A program made the translations under genes and the position numbers. The notes under the pieces are model-generated. The model made no database searches. It saw nothing but the letters and a program-made list of their open reading frames with translations, and was not told the DNA's origin. Positions 44,438 to 53,931 of a stretch of DNA of 64,000 nucleotides are shown here, one piece after another; position 1 is the first letter of the stretch, and every line of letters starts with the position of its first letter. The stretch comes from Pseudomonas brassicacearum subsp. neoaurantiaca (GTDB taxonomy: Bacteria; Pseudomonadota; Gammaproteobacteria; Pseudomonadales; Pseudomonadaceae): NCBI RefSeq assembly GCF_013608025.1, contig NZ_VDLV01000010.1, positions 1 to 64,000 of the forward strand. The letters are read 5' to 3'.

Positions 44438-45364
44438 TCAATCGCGATAAAGAATCGCCGATCCCCACGACAGGCCCACACCGAAACCGCTGATCGCGAC
44501 GCGCTTCCAGTCGGCATCCAGGACGTGCTTCTCCAGCAGCAGCGGAATGCTCGACGACACGGTATTGCCGGTCTCGACCATGTCCTTGATGAATTTCTCA
44601 GGCTCGCCCTCGAAACGCCGTGCCACGGCATCGACGATCGCCGCGCTGCCCTGGTGAATGCAGAACGCGTCGATGTCGCTGGCTTGCAGCGACGACTCGT
44701 CCAACAGCTCATGCAAATGAGCGGGCACTTTCAACAAAGCAAAGTTGAAGACCTGGCGACCGTTCATGAAAAACACACCGTCGCTGACCTTCAGGTGCGG
44801 CGCACCGGAACCGTCGGTGCCGAACTTGGATTTGCCCAATTGCCAGTTGGCGCCCTCGGCCATCCACGTGGCCGTGGCGGCATCGCCGAACAGCATGGTG
44901 GTGTTGCGGTCTTCTGGGTCGACGATTTTCGAGTACGGATCGGCGGTGACCAGCAACCCATTCTTCAGCCCTGCGGCCTCCATGAAGCCCTTCAAGGCAT
45001 AGATGCCGTAGACGTAGCCCGAGCAGCCCAGCGAGATATCGAACGCCGCCACGTGGGTCGGCAGCCCGAGCTTGTCCTGCACGATGGCAGCCGTGTGCGG
45101 CAGGCCTTCCTCATCACCGTTCTGGGTGACGACGATCAGCGCGTCGATGGATTCGCGCGAAAGCTGCGGGTTGTTGGCAAACAATGCGTTGACTGCTTGG
45201 ACACACAGGTCCGAAGTTTCCTGGTCTGCGTCTTTGCGAGGCAGGAACGCCGAACCGATCTTGCCAAGGATGAACTCTTCATCCTTCTCGAATTTGGCAC
45301 CCTGAGCGTAGTTATCCACACCAGCGGTCGGCACATAACTCGCTATGCTTTTTATGCCAATCAT
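44438..45364 (-). CDS. Beta-ketoacyl-ACP synthase III-like protein of the flagellin glycosylation locus (Orf3 type)
   Basis: 308-residue thiolase-fold condensing enzyme with an intact KAS III catalytic triad: Cys114 (SLGCSGYVYG), His237 (CIHQGS) and Asn267 (ETGNTVSSS). It matches Orf3 of the P. syringae glycosylation island, which also lies between fgt2 and fliC (established gene order). There, flagellin carries a viosamine with a 3-hydroxybutyryl-type group; a short-chain condensing enzyme could supply this acyl group (inference). ATG 45364 (MIGIKSIASYV) is chosen over the adjacent ATG 45367; longer frames lie beyond the ribosome-binding site. A sigma-54 promoter lies 80 bases upstream. Confidence 0.85.
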   Translation of the reverse strand: MIGIKSIASYVPTAGVDNYAQGAKFEKDEEFILGKIGSAFLPRKDADQETSDLCVQAVNALFANNPQLSRESIDALIVVTQNGDEEGLPHTAAIVQDKLGLPTHVAAFDISLGCSGYVYGIYALKGFMEAAGLKNGLLVTADPYSKIVDPEDRNTTMLFGDAATATWMAEGANWQLGKSKFGTDGSGAPHLKVSDGVFFMNGRQVFNFALLKVPAHLHELLDESSLQASDIDAFCIHQGSAAIVDAVARRFEGEPEKFIKDMVETGNTVSSSIPLLLEKHVLDADWKRVAISGFGVGLSWGSAILYRD

Positions 45365-45442
45365 CATGGCTTCCCGATCATAAACTGCGACTAGGTTCAC
45401 CCCCAAAAGCTCAGGGGCGCTTCAAAATGGTTGATTTCCAAG

Positions 45443-45459
45443 GGCAGAAGCCGTGCCAG
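45443..45459 (-). promoter_or_regulatory. Predicted sigma-54 promoter of the KAS III-like gene
   Basis: Minus strand CCTGGCACGGCTTCTGCC: perfect TGGCACG -24 element with GG at 45457-45456, ten bases, GC at 45445-45444; the -12 is CTGC in place of TTGC. It lies 80 bases before the ATG. This would place the gene directly under FleQ or FleR control. Confidence 0.7.
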
Positions 45460-45641
45460 GCGTACGCACGGGCCTCCACTCCGGGGAATACAATACAGTG
45501 AAGATGCACTTTATGACCTATGCGTCACGCCGTTTTGTCCTGAAGAGGCATTTTTTCATGACAAGCGAAGCGGCGACATTCGCTGCAACGGGTGCAGGCA
45601 CCGGCCCGGAATCTTGAGAAAAGTGGAGGATTTCGGCGAGA

Positions 45642-45693
45642 GCGCCGACAGGTTCAACCTGTCGGCGCCAAGAGGACGCCTCGCAAGAGGCGT
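45642..45693 (-). terminator. Two tandem hairpins after fgt2
   Basis: First, in the direction of transcription, ACGCCTC-TTGC-GAGGCGT (45693-45676), then GCGCCGACAGGTT-G-AACCTGTCGGCGC (45668-45642). No T-run follows either, so they may be RNA-stabilising 3' structures or a weak terminator. Confidence 0.5.
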
Positions 45694-45705
45694 GTTATGC
45701 GGCGG

Positions 45706-48597
45706 TCAGTTCAGCAAGTCGGTCCAAGGTACGTTGCGCACCGGCCCCAAGGCGAAACCCGCGCCTTGCAGCGCCAGGTTGCCATTGTAGAAGCGATCCT
45801 GGGCGAACGCCCCGGACCACTTCTCACGCAGCGCCGCAAGCGCCTGCGGCGTACTTGCCAGCACGCCGGGCTGGATCAACTGCACATGGGGCGTCCATAC
45901 GGTCAGATAACCGGCCTGGCCAACCCTGAGGCAGAGGTCGACGTCACCCAGGGCATCATCGAACAATCCTGTGTCAATGCCATCAGCCGCTTCGAACAAC
46001 TGCTTGGAAATCATCAGGCAGCCAAAAGACACTGCCGAACAATTCTGCTCGACCACCAACCTGTTCATATAGCCCCGGGCGGTCTTCGACTCGCCAACGA
46101 AGGCCGAGCCGACGCTGTCATTCAAGCCCAGGATCAGACCGGCCTGGGTGATTCGTCCATCGCGTTCGACGAGCTTGGCACCGACAACGCCGACTTCCGG
46201 CCGCAAGGCTTGATTGAGCAGTGATTCGATCCAGTTGACGTTGACCACCTCGCTGTCGGCCGCGAGCGCCACCAGGTAATCGCCCTTGGCTTCCTGACTC
46301 GCAGCGTTGATCAGAGACCCCGTTGCGACGCCCGCATCAATATCCAGCAACCGGACGCGACTGGCCTGGTGCCCCTGGCCGTCAAGCCAAGTGCGCAGTA
46401 CGGGATGGTTTGCCGCCATGGTGGGCACCAGCACTTCGTAGCGCTGGTACCGGGTGCGTTGCAGTACGCTGAGCAAGCCACGTTGCAACACCGTCAGATC
46501 ATCGACGCCGTGGACAATGATCGACACCATGGGGCGCTCGGCAAAGCGATAATCGATTTTATGGGTCCCCGGCACGACTGCGCTCACGTCGGCTTGATAA
46601 CCACGAACCGCCAGATGACGCAGCAATGTCTTGCGCTCATCAGCGTTGTCTTCCACCACGGGCGCCTGGCAGATCAGCAGAGGTTCATCCAGATGAGCAA
46701 GCCCCTCCAGGCCGTCCTGCTCGATCAGGCGCAACAGCAGGTCGAACTCCATCGCGTTCTTGAACTCGCGCGAATAACCGCCGAGCTTTACCAACGTCTC
46801 ACGACGTATCAACCAATGACGACCCATCATTGCCGGGTTGCTTTGCAGCAAGTCAAGGTTGAATCCTGGTCGGAAGACATCGGCCAGCGTACCGTCAGGC
46901 TGACGCTGGAACTCGTCCATAGCCACGGCCTGGCATGGCGCGTCCAGCAGCTCGACACCCGCGCGGAACAGGCCACCCGGCGTCAATTCATCGCCGGCCT
47001 CGGCCATGACCATCCAGTCACAATCGCTCTGGCTGACGACCTGGTTAATCTTATCGACGTAGTTGCTTTCGTTGACTTTGACGAAATGCAGCACGCTCTG
47101 CGGCGTCGTCTCGGCCGGCAGGTCGCCGGTCGTGAACACCACAATCTTGAACGCCCGGCAGTAGCCATTGATGATGCTGTCGAAGGTGGCCTGCATCTTG
47201 AAGATATCGGCTTCCAGGTCGAGGATCAAAATGCCGAACGTAGGTCCACCCTTGCGAGCCGCCAGGTATTTTGACACTTGTTGGGCTTCACGCGCGCTCG
47301 GCTCACGCGCCTCGAGCCAGCGCAGCAATCGGCCGGAACGTGTGTCGTCGAACAACCGCGCGGTATTTTCGAACGCTGCCGCCTTGAGCCGTTGGTCCCA
47401 GGCCTGGAGCATCTGCACGTAGCGCGTGTCACCCTTGGCCTGCATGAGCCCCAGCAGTTGCTTCACCAGGTCCTGGTTGAACGCATAGCTCAGGAATGCC
47501 CTCGCCAACTGTTCATCAAGCGGCTCGGCGCTGGTGTTGCGCTGGGGGCGGGAAAGCTCCTTTTGCTTGAGCATGGCCGCTTCCAGCTCCTTCAACTGCA
47601 CCTGCCCGCTCGGCGCGGCATGAAGCAGGAATTCCAGTGTGGCGAGCACGTCGAAAAAAGCCTGGTTATAAAAGGGCAACTCAACGTACTGCGTGGGTTC
47701 GAAACGACGAACCGGCTCAGCACGCCGGGAATCCCAGGTCGACTCGAACAGTTTTCCCGACGGAGGCACCGAACGCTCAGCGAGCTTCTTGACGATGCCC
47801 CGGGCATGTTCTCGCACCGAAGCACCCGCGCCGAAGGCGGCGGCCAGCGTTATGGCCAAACGCTCCTGCTCGGCAACCGCTCGCATGTCCTGGGTACCCG
47901 GCGTCATGGCGACCTGGCTTTGCGGCTTCCTCACGCGACTGCGTTCATGGACGCCATAGGGAATGTCCAGCAAGCGGACCTTCGCATCCGCCACCACCCC
48001 ATAGGAATGGCCGGCCTCCTGTAACTGCGAGTCAAAACCGGCGGGCAACGACGCGTAGCTGCGTCGCAGGGTTTCGGTGCGCGTAAGGGCATTTACCAGT
48101 GCGGGGCAATCTTCGGCAAATGCGCTCAGCCGGGCTTCAGCCGAGGGGCCGGAGTAATCTTCGCAGCCCTTGCGGTCGAGCAAGTAATAGTCGACACGGT
48201 CGGCATGGGCCTCGAACGCCACGCTGTAGCCTTGGCAGGCCCCGTACTCGCCGTGCGCTTCCAGGAAATCCATCGCCTGTTCAAGTGCCAGGGGCAGCAG
48301 GAAACTCTCGGCATCGGCGACAGCCAGGTAAGGCGTGACGACGTGCTCGACAGCCTGGCGAACCTTGTCACCAAAGCCACTCGCCGTGGGCGCGTGTAGG
48401 TATTGCACGTCCGAGAATGCTGCCGTGATCCCAGTGTCGACCCGGCTCGATGAGTCGACGACCAGCAAGGTGAATGAACTCTCACTGTAATAATGCAACG
48501 CCCGCCGCAAGGCAGTCGACTGGTCGTGAGCGAGCAGCACCAGGGTAAACCGTTCATTCAACAGTGCAGTCGATCCTGTTGGGACATTGCTTTGCAT
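45706..48597 (-). CDS. fgt2: Flagellin glycosyltransferase Fgt2-like, three GT-A-type domains
   Basis: 963-residue cytoplasmic protein built from an N-terminal TIGR00180-type glycosyltransferase domain (about 17-240, FTLVLLAHDQSTALRRALHY with VADAES as metal-site candidate), an alpha-helical middle (240-450), and two further GT2-like domains (about 455-650 and 688-940; MVSIIVHGVDD, LAADSEVVN). The metal-binding motifs in the last two are degenerate (AEAGDEL, ADSE). Gene order flgL-fgt1-fgt2-orf3-fliC equals that of P. syringae, where Fgt2 glycosylates some serines of flagellin. The start at ATG 48597 is six bases from AAGGA; ATG 48603 is too close. Function by synteny. Confidence 0.8.
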   Translation of the reverse strand: MQSNVPTGSTALLNERFTLVLLAHDQSTALRRALHYYSESSFTLLVVDSSSRVDTGITAAFSDVQYLHAPTASGFGDKVRQAVEHVVTPYLAVADAESFLLPLALEQAMDFLEAHGEYGACQGYSVAFEAHADRVDYYLLDRKGCEDYSGPSAEARLSAFAEDCPALVNALTRTETLRRSYASLPAGFDSQLQEAGHSYGVVADAKVRLLDIPYGVHERSRVRKPQSQVAMTPGTQDMRAVAEQERLAITLAAAFGAGASVREHARGIVKKLAERSVPPSGKLFESTWDSRRAEPVRRFEPTQYVELPFYNQAFFDVLATLEFLLHAAPSGQVQLKELEAAMLKQKELSRPQRNTSAEPLDEQLARAFLSYAFNQDLVKQLLGLMQAKGDTRYVQMLQAWDQRLKAAAFENTARLFDDTRSGRLLRWLEAREPSAREAQQVSKYLAARKGGPTFGILILDLEADIFKMQATFDSIINGYCRAFKIVVFTTGDLPAETTPQSVLHFVKVNESNYVDKINQVVSQSDCDWMVMAEAGDELTPGGLFRAGVELLDAPCQAVAMDEFQRQPDGTLADVFRPGFNLDLLQSNPAMMGRHWLIRRETLVKLGGYSREFKNAMEFDLLLRLIEQDGLEGLAHLDEPLLICQAPVVEDNADERKTLLRHLAVRGYQADVSAVVPGTHKIDYRFAERPMVSIIVHGVDDLTVLQRGLLSVLQRTRYQRYEVLVPTMAANHPVLRTWLDGQGHQASRVRLLDIDAGVATGSLINAASQEAKGDYLVALAADSEVVNVNWIESLLNQALRPEVGVVGAKLVERDGRITQAGLILGLNDSVGSAFVGESKTARGYMNRLVVEQNCSAVSFGCLMISKQLFEAADGIDTGLFDDALGDVDLCLRVGQAGYLTVWTPHVQLIQPGVLASTPQALAALREKWSGAFAQDRFYNGNLALQGAGFALGPVRNVPWTDLLN

Positions 48598-48659
48598 ATT
48601 CATTCCTTAACGGGTAGGTGGCCGCATCAGCGACACCGGGAATTCGAGATTGAACCTGG

Positions 48660-51600
48660 TCAATCCGGCAACCAACCATTGGCCCAGTACTGCAGGTTAT
48701 CGCCGCGCAAGACGAAGTCGCGCAACACCACTTCACGTAATTCATCGCCCATCCGGTAACTGGCAATCGGATCCGCCAGGTGCATACGGATCGCTTCCAG
48801 CCATTCTTCGGTGCTGTTGCTGAGGACCCGGGTGCAAGGCAAGTGCCCTCGGTAAGCCTCGGTATCCGAACAAATGACCGGATAGCCGCACGCACCGTAC
48901 TCCAGCAGTCGGAGGTTGCTTTTGCAGTCGTTGAAAATATGAAATTCCAAGGGTGCCAAGGCCAGATCCAGGTTCAGGCTGGCAAGCTTCGCCGGATAGG
49001 CCGCCAGGCTCACGCCAGGATGGAACTCATGGATAAAGGGCTTGAGCATATCCGGGCACATGCCAAAGAAAACCCACTCCACCTCGTCAGCCAGTTCCCG
49101 GACGACATCGGCGATAAGCTCCAGGTCACCACGGTGGCTGGTGCCGCCTCCCCAACCGATACGCGGCTTGCCGGAGGTTGCACGCTGGCTGCGGAGCTGA
49201 TGCCACAGGCCGGCCGCCAGCATGTTCGGCACCACGCGGATGTCGTGGTGCATGCTGGACAAGGCGTCCGCCAGCGGATGGGTGGACACCACGACCCGAT
49301 CGCACTGGGCGATCCCTTGGCGCAGCAAGTCCTCGAGGTTGTCCGGCATATTGCGACGGTGTTCGTTTTTTTCGGGGACCCTGGCGATGTAGTCATCCAA
49401 TTCATAGATGCGCATGGCATTGGAGTAAGTCTTGACCTGGGCAATGTCCTTGAATTTACCGACGTTATAGCGCCCTTGCAGGATAATCACATCGGGTGAC
49501 TGGCGCTCGATGTCGATGATCGAGGGCGTATCGTAGGCCACACGCCCGACGATTCGACCCGCCGCTTCCAGTTCGAACAACGGCTGGCTGACTCGGTAAT
49601 GCCCCACTGCCGAGGTATTGACCGCCATTCCCAGGATCGACGGCACGTTGCGGGTGATCAACGGATTCCAGCCGGTACGTGGCCCAGGCTCAAGACTGAA
49701 GCTTTTCCCAGTCAGGGTCAGGTTACGGTTGTAGGCAGGATCGTTGGCGACCCGGGGCAACCAGCGCTGATAGAACGCCTCTTGTTCATGCTCCAGGCGC
49801 GCCTTCCACGACGGATCACGACTGGCTTCCAAGCCGGGCGCCAGCACCACATCACTGTGAGGTGTCGTAACAATCAAGTAACCGTTTTTTCCGACTTGCT
49901 GGCAGAGTTCCAGAGAATTGATGCGCTGCGTTGTGATCGATTCATCGAACCCGCCGACCTCCTCCAGAACCTGCTTGCGCACCAACAGACAATGGTCGCC
50001 AACGGCACTCCAGTTCTGCACCGTCTGCAAGCGTTGCATATAGCCGCCAGACGTCACCGATTCGTTGACGAACGCCCTGCCCGCCAACCCGTCCAGCCCC
50101 ATGATCATCCCGGAGTCGATGACCCGGCCCTGCAGGTTGAGTGTGCGGGGCCCGACGATACCGACCTCAGGACGCTGCCCATGATTGAGCAGTTCGTCCA
50201 GCCAGGCGGCCTCCAGCACGATGCAATTGGGACTGAGCAGCAACAGGTATTCGCCACGGGCCTGCTGTGCGGCGAAATTGCGGATGACGGCTTCGCTGGC
50301 GCTTCCCGGATGGAAGAATATTCGCAACTTCTCACTGCTCAGCTCGGCCATGGCCCGCAGCCAATGCTGCAACTCGGTGCTTTCACTGGCGTTGTCGACG
50401 ATGATGATCTCGTAGTTCGGATAAGCCGTCGTACTGAGCAGGCTGTCGACGCAACGCTCCAAGGCGCTCAGATCATCCTTGACGCTGATAATAATCGACA
50501 CCAGTGGCCGCTCGGTGAACAGGTATTCGATACGCGGTATCAACGCCAGGAGCGGCCCGGGGTGAAGCCGGTGCGGCACGCCGATGCGCTGCAGATGAAC
50601 ACTGATCAGCCGGGCGTTCTGCTCGATGACTTCCGGCAGCGACAGCCATTGGGCGAACGAAAACGCCGACTCGACCTGGACCTCCGGAACATGTCCAATC
50701 GCCTGCGGTCCATCCGTTTCAACCAATCGCCAGATCAAGTCGTGGGGCGCCAATTCCCCCAGGCTCGAATCAAATCCACCCGAGACCAGGAATCGAGCGC
50801 GCTCGAAAGCCAGTGTTCGGCCGACGTAGGGATAACCGCGCATCAAATCGAGATTGAAGTCGGGCTTGAAGATCGGCTCCGCCGATTTTTCGTCCACCAG
50901 CGCGCCTTCATCGCTATAGATACAGGCCGCACCCGGCGAGCTGACAATCCGATCGGCCATGACCAGGAGCGCTGACTCCGTCAAGCGATCGCCGGCACGC
51001 AGCAGATAGAACCAGTCGGCCCCGTCCAGTTGCGGCAACAGCCCATTGAGCTGCTGGACCCAGTCCGCCTGCAGGCCGAGACGCAGGACATGGTTGTCCA
51101 TCACCTGGCGACCGTTGGACAACAGCAGCACCGATTCGCAGGCATAAGCCTGGTCAGCGATGCTCTGCAGGGTGATACCCAACGCATGAGGATCGTCCTG
51201 CTCGTCAATGATGACGGGGACGATCGTCGGACGATAAGCCCAGCGCGCGATCTGCCGGGACAAGACTTGCTTGCGCAATGGGCTGAAACGCCGACATGCC
51301 AACCACTGCACATAGAGATCCGCGTAGCTCTCGATGTCAGTGCCGACTTGCGAGCCGATGACGCCCTGCCGAGTCGCGATGATCGAGTAGACGTTGATTT
51401 CTTCCCATTCGGACGTCCCCTGGTCCTGGCTTCGATCCAGCGCCTGGTAACGCACCCAGCCACTGGCTGGCGCCGGCTCGCCGCTGCGCTGGGTGAGCAT
51501 TTCCTTGAGCCAGTTCAATTCGACCGTGGCCGCCTCAAGCATCTTGTGCTGACGCGCAAGGCGCTCCGGATGCAACCGTTGGCCACTTCCCTCGGCGTAT

Positions 51601-52241
51601 AACTGGACCAGGTGACCCCGGCGCAGCAGGCAGATGAACAAGGCAAAATCCAGGACCGCCTCGAAGCCTTCACCGGGCCGCGCCAACGCTGGCAGCAAGG
51701 CCTCGACATCGGTGCGACGCATCATTGCGCCACTTAAACCGCCCAGGATATTACGGGTGGTCTTTTCAAAATATGCCAGCATGTCGCTGCCGTTGAACAG
51801 CGCATCGAACTGGGTGATGCCAGTGTTCTCGACGCGAATCGGCAAGGCGTAATTGTCTGCATCGATCAAATGATGCTTGTTGATCACCAGCGATACCTGT
51901 TCATGCTCCTGCAGGATGACGGCCTGTTGACGGACGCAGAACGCCAGCAGTTGATCGTCATCGCACAGAAACTTGATGTACTCACCCCGGGATTCCTCGA
52001 GGCAGCGCAACAGGTTCTGCTGGAACCCCAGCCGCTCAGGGTTGTGCAGGTAGCGCACCGCAACATTGGAGCTTGCGCGAAGCTCCCGGACAATCAGCTC
52101 GATTTCATCGGTGCGGCAATCGTCGCAGATGACGATTTCAAGGTTCTCGTAAGTCTGCTCGAGCGCGCTTTGCAAGGCGAGGCGGAAAAAGCGTGAGTGG
52201 TACGCGGGGATGGCAATGCTGACAAGAGGAGCTGATTTCAC
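48660..52241 (-). CDS. fgt1: Flagellin glycosyltransferase Fgt1-like, four-domain (three GT-A plus one GT-B)
   Basis: 1193-residue protein. Domain 1 (about 5-240) is a classical GT2 with SIAIPAYHS and an intact metal site FLCDDDQ; domain 2 (about 340-560) is a degenerate GT2 (LLRAGDRLTESAL); domain 3 (about 580-800) is GT2-like (LVSIIISVKDD, IIIVDNASE) but has SPN where DxD is expected; domain 4 (about 865-1193) is GT4-like GT-B, ending with FNDCKSNLRLLEYGACGYPV, the usual nucleotide-sugar site. P. syringae Fgt1 at the same place is essential for flagellin glycosylation. The start is a GTG at 52241 (VKSAPLVSIAIPAY) or a TTG at 52256; I prefer GTG, but both are weak. Confidence 0.8.
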   Translation of the reverse strand: MKSAPLVSIAIPAYHSRFFRLALQSALEQTYENLEIVICDDCRTDEIELIVRELRASSNVAVRYLHNPERLGFQQNLLRCLEESRGEYIKFLCDDDQLLAFCVRQQAVILQEHEQVSLVINKHHLIDADNYALPIRVENTGITQFDALFNGSDMLAYFEKTTRNILGGLSGAMMRRTDVEALLPALARPGEGFEAVLDFALFICLLRRGHLVQLYAEGSGQRLHPERLARQHKMLEAATVELNWLKEMLTQRSGEPAPASGWVRYQALDRSQDQGTSEWEEINVYSIIATRQGVIGSQVGTDIESYADLYVQWLACRRFSPLRKQVLSRQIARWAYRPTIVPVIIDEQDDPHALGITLQSIADQAYACESVLLLSNGRQVMDNHVLRLGLQADWVQQLNGLLPQLDGADWFYLLRAGDRLTESALLVMADRIVSSPGAACIYSDEGALVDEKSAEPIFKPDFNLDLMRGYPYVGRTLAFERARFLVSGGFDSSLGELAPHDLIWRLVETDGPQAIGHVPEVQVESAFSFAQWLSLPEVIEQNARLISVHLQRIGVPHRLHPGPLLALIPRIEYLFTERPLVSIIISVKDDLSALERCVDSLLSTTAYPNYEIIIVDNASESTELQHWLRAMAELSSEKLRIFFHPGSASEAVIRNFAAQQARGEYLLLLSPNCIVLEAAWLDELLNHGQRPEVGIVGPRTLNLQGRVIDSGMIMGLDGLAGRAFVNESVTSGGYMQRLQTVQNWSAVGDHCLLVRKQVLEEVGGFDESITTQRINSLELCQQVGKNGYLIVTTPHSDVVLAPGLEASRDPSWKARLEHEQEAFYQRWLPRVANDPAYNRNLTLTGKSFSLEPGPRTGWNPLITRNVPSILGMAVNTSAVGHYRVSQPLFELEAAGRIVGRVAYDTPSIIDIERQSPDVIILQGRYNVGKFKDIAQVKTYSNAMRIYELDDYIARVPEKNEHRRNMPDNLEDLLRQGIAQCDRVVVSTHPLADALSSMHHDIRVVPNMLAAGLWHQLRSQRATSGKPRIGWGGGTSHRGDLELIADVVRELADEVEWVFFGMCPDMLKPFIHEFHPGVSLAAYPAKLASLNLDLALAPLEFHIFNDCKSNLRLLEYGACGYPVICSDTEAYRGHLPCTRVLSNSTEEWLEAIRMHLADPIASYRMGDELREVVLRDFVLRGDNLQYWANGWLPD

Positions 52242-52352
52242 ACGCTTGGCTCTCAACCGGTGGGCGCCAACTCAGGCGAGAGCAGGACGTCCTGAATCAT
52301 ATTAAGGAACGGGCCAAGGGACCGCGCTTGGCGTCACGGTCCCCGCCCTGGA

Positions 52353-53918
52353 TCAGATTTTGTTGAACAAGCCCAGTTGAGCGATTTTGCTGAACGCCAA
52401 CTGCGACGCTTGGAGCATAGTCTGCTGCAAGGTCAGGCGCGTCATCACTTCCGCCGGGTCAGAATCACGAATCGCCGACTGGGTCTGCGAGTTAGCCAGG
52501 ACGAAGCTCTGGTTGGTGTCGCTCTGGGTGTCGAGCGACTGGCCACGTCCACCGACCGAACTCAACGCACTGGTCAACTGGTCAGTGCCGCTGGCCAGGT
52601 TACCAATACCTGAAGCCAATGCCGCGTTCAGTTTCTGGATAGCGATGTTGTCGCCCGCCGCCGGCGTGTTCAACGCAGTGCGCAACTGGTTCACGGTGTC
52701 CAGGATGTTTTGCGTCTCGTGGGTGTTGACCGCGATGCTGAACTGATCGTTGGCGGCCGGCGCCCCGTTGAGTGTGAAACTCACGCCGGATGCGGTAGCG
52801 ACGTTGCCTGCCAGGGTACCGCTGGATACAGGTTTGCTGTCAGAAGTCAGCGGTGCGGCATACAAGTCGAAGTCCGTGGGACTGGTGAACTTCAGCACCG
52901 CCGACCCCGCCGGGAAACTGGCATGGTAAGCCGTCGGATCGGTGATCTGGCTACCCGTGATTTGAGTCACGGTGGCGTTGCCCGGGCTGCGGGCCGGCGT
53001 GAAGCTGTCCGGTTTGGCGGCCAGAGTGAACGTATGTCCGGGCAACACCGTGCCAGCCACGTCGCCCGCGTGCAGGTTGACGTTCAGCGTGAGGTCGACG
53101 CCGCGAAACTTCACGGTCTGCCCGACTTGGCTGTTAGGGTCGATGGCACCGCCCTTGCTGGCTTCGGCGGTCACATCGTTGCCGGCCGAATCAGTGATTT
53201 TCAACTGGGTGCCGCTGGCGAATTCCACCGTGTACGGCTCGCCACTGCGGAACTGGCTGCTGTAGGAAACGCTGGACGACACTTGGCCGTTGGTCAACAC
53301 CACGCGGCCATCATCCACCGCCGGCGCGGTCATGGTGACCTGGGTTCGGCTGGTGTTGACCGCTTGCTGGAACGCTTCCCAGCCGGTGCTGTTGGTGGCC
53401 ATGGACATGGTGTCGCCGATCGGCAGGTCCAGGGTGACCTGGTCGCCGTTGTAGCTGTAGGTGCCGTCGTCGTTGCGGGTGAACGGTACGACATCGCCCT
53501 TGGAGCCGGCGAAGATGTACTTGCCGTTTTCATCCTTGGTGTTCATCAGGCTCAGCAATTGGTCTTCGATCGAGCCCAGTTCTGAAGCGACTGCCTTGCG
53601 GTCTGAGTCGGTGTACGCGGCGTTACCGGCACTCACGGCCAATTCCTTGGCGCGCTGCAGCACGTTGCCGATGCTGGTCATCACCGCTTCGGTGGTGCCG
53701 AGGGTGGCCTTGATGGTGGTGACGTTGGCTTCGTACTGGGACAGCATCGAGGCCTGGTTACCCAGTTGCAGCAGACGCGAAGCCCCCACTGGGTCATCAG
53801 CGGCGGTGTTCACACGCACCAGGCTGCTGGCTTCTTCGCTGGTCTTGACCACCTTGGCGAAGTTTTTCTGGTAGTTCGCAGCCGTGCTTTCGTAGAACTG
53901 AGAAGTAGAAATGCGCAT
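52353..53918 (-). CDS. flgL: Flagellar hook-filament junction protein FlgL
   Basis: 521 residues, longer than enterobacterial FlgL (about 317) because of a large Ser/Thr/Ala-rich middle (about 180-400). The N-terminal MRISTSQFYESTAANYQKNF and C-terminal LTLQQTMLQASQLAFSKIAQ are the conserved D0/D1 helices. It links hook to filament with FlgK. It follows flgK by 13 bases. Confidence 0.95.
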   Translation of the reverse strand: MRISTSQFYESTAANYQKNFAKVVKTSEEASSLVRVNTAADDPVGASRLLQLGNQASMLSQYEANVTTIKATLGTTEAVMTSIGNVLQRAKELAVSAGNAAYTDSDRKAVASELGSIEDQLLSLMNTKDENGKYIFAGSKGDVVPFTRNDDGTYSYNGDQVTLDLPIGDTMSMATNSTGWEAFQQAVNTSRTQVTMTAPAVDDGRVVLTNGQVSSSVSYSSQFRSGEPYTVEFASGTQLKITDSAGNDVTAEASKGGAIDPNSQVGQTVKFRGVDLTLNVNLHAGDVAGTVLPGHTFTLAAKPDSFTPARSPGNATVTQITGSQITDPTAYHASFPAGSAVLKFTSPTDFDLYAAPLTSDSKPVSSGTLAGNVATASGVSFTLNGAPAANDQFSIAVNTHETQNILDTVNQLRTALNTPAAGDNIAIQKLNAALASGIGNLASGTDQLTSALSSVGGRGQSLDTQSDTNQSFVLANSQTQSAIRDSDPAEVMTRLTLQQTMLQASQLAFSKIAQLGLFNKI

Positions 53919-53931
53919 GGGCTACGGCTCC

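Larger units (their letters stand above)
45365..45705 (-). other. 341-base intergenic region, fgt2 to KAS III-like gene
   Basis: From right to left (direction of transcription) it holds two tandem hairpins after fgt2 (45642-45693), about 180 bases without recognisable features, and the sigma-54 promoter (45443-45459) for the KAS III-like gene. A small CCCC/GGGG hairpin lies at about 45401-45417 in the leader. No convincing small gene was seen. Confidence 0.7.
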
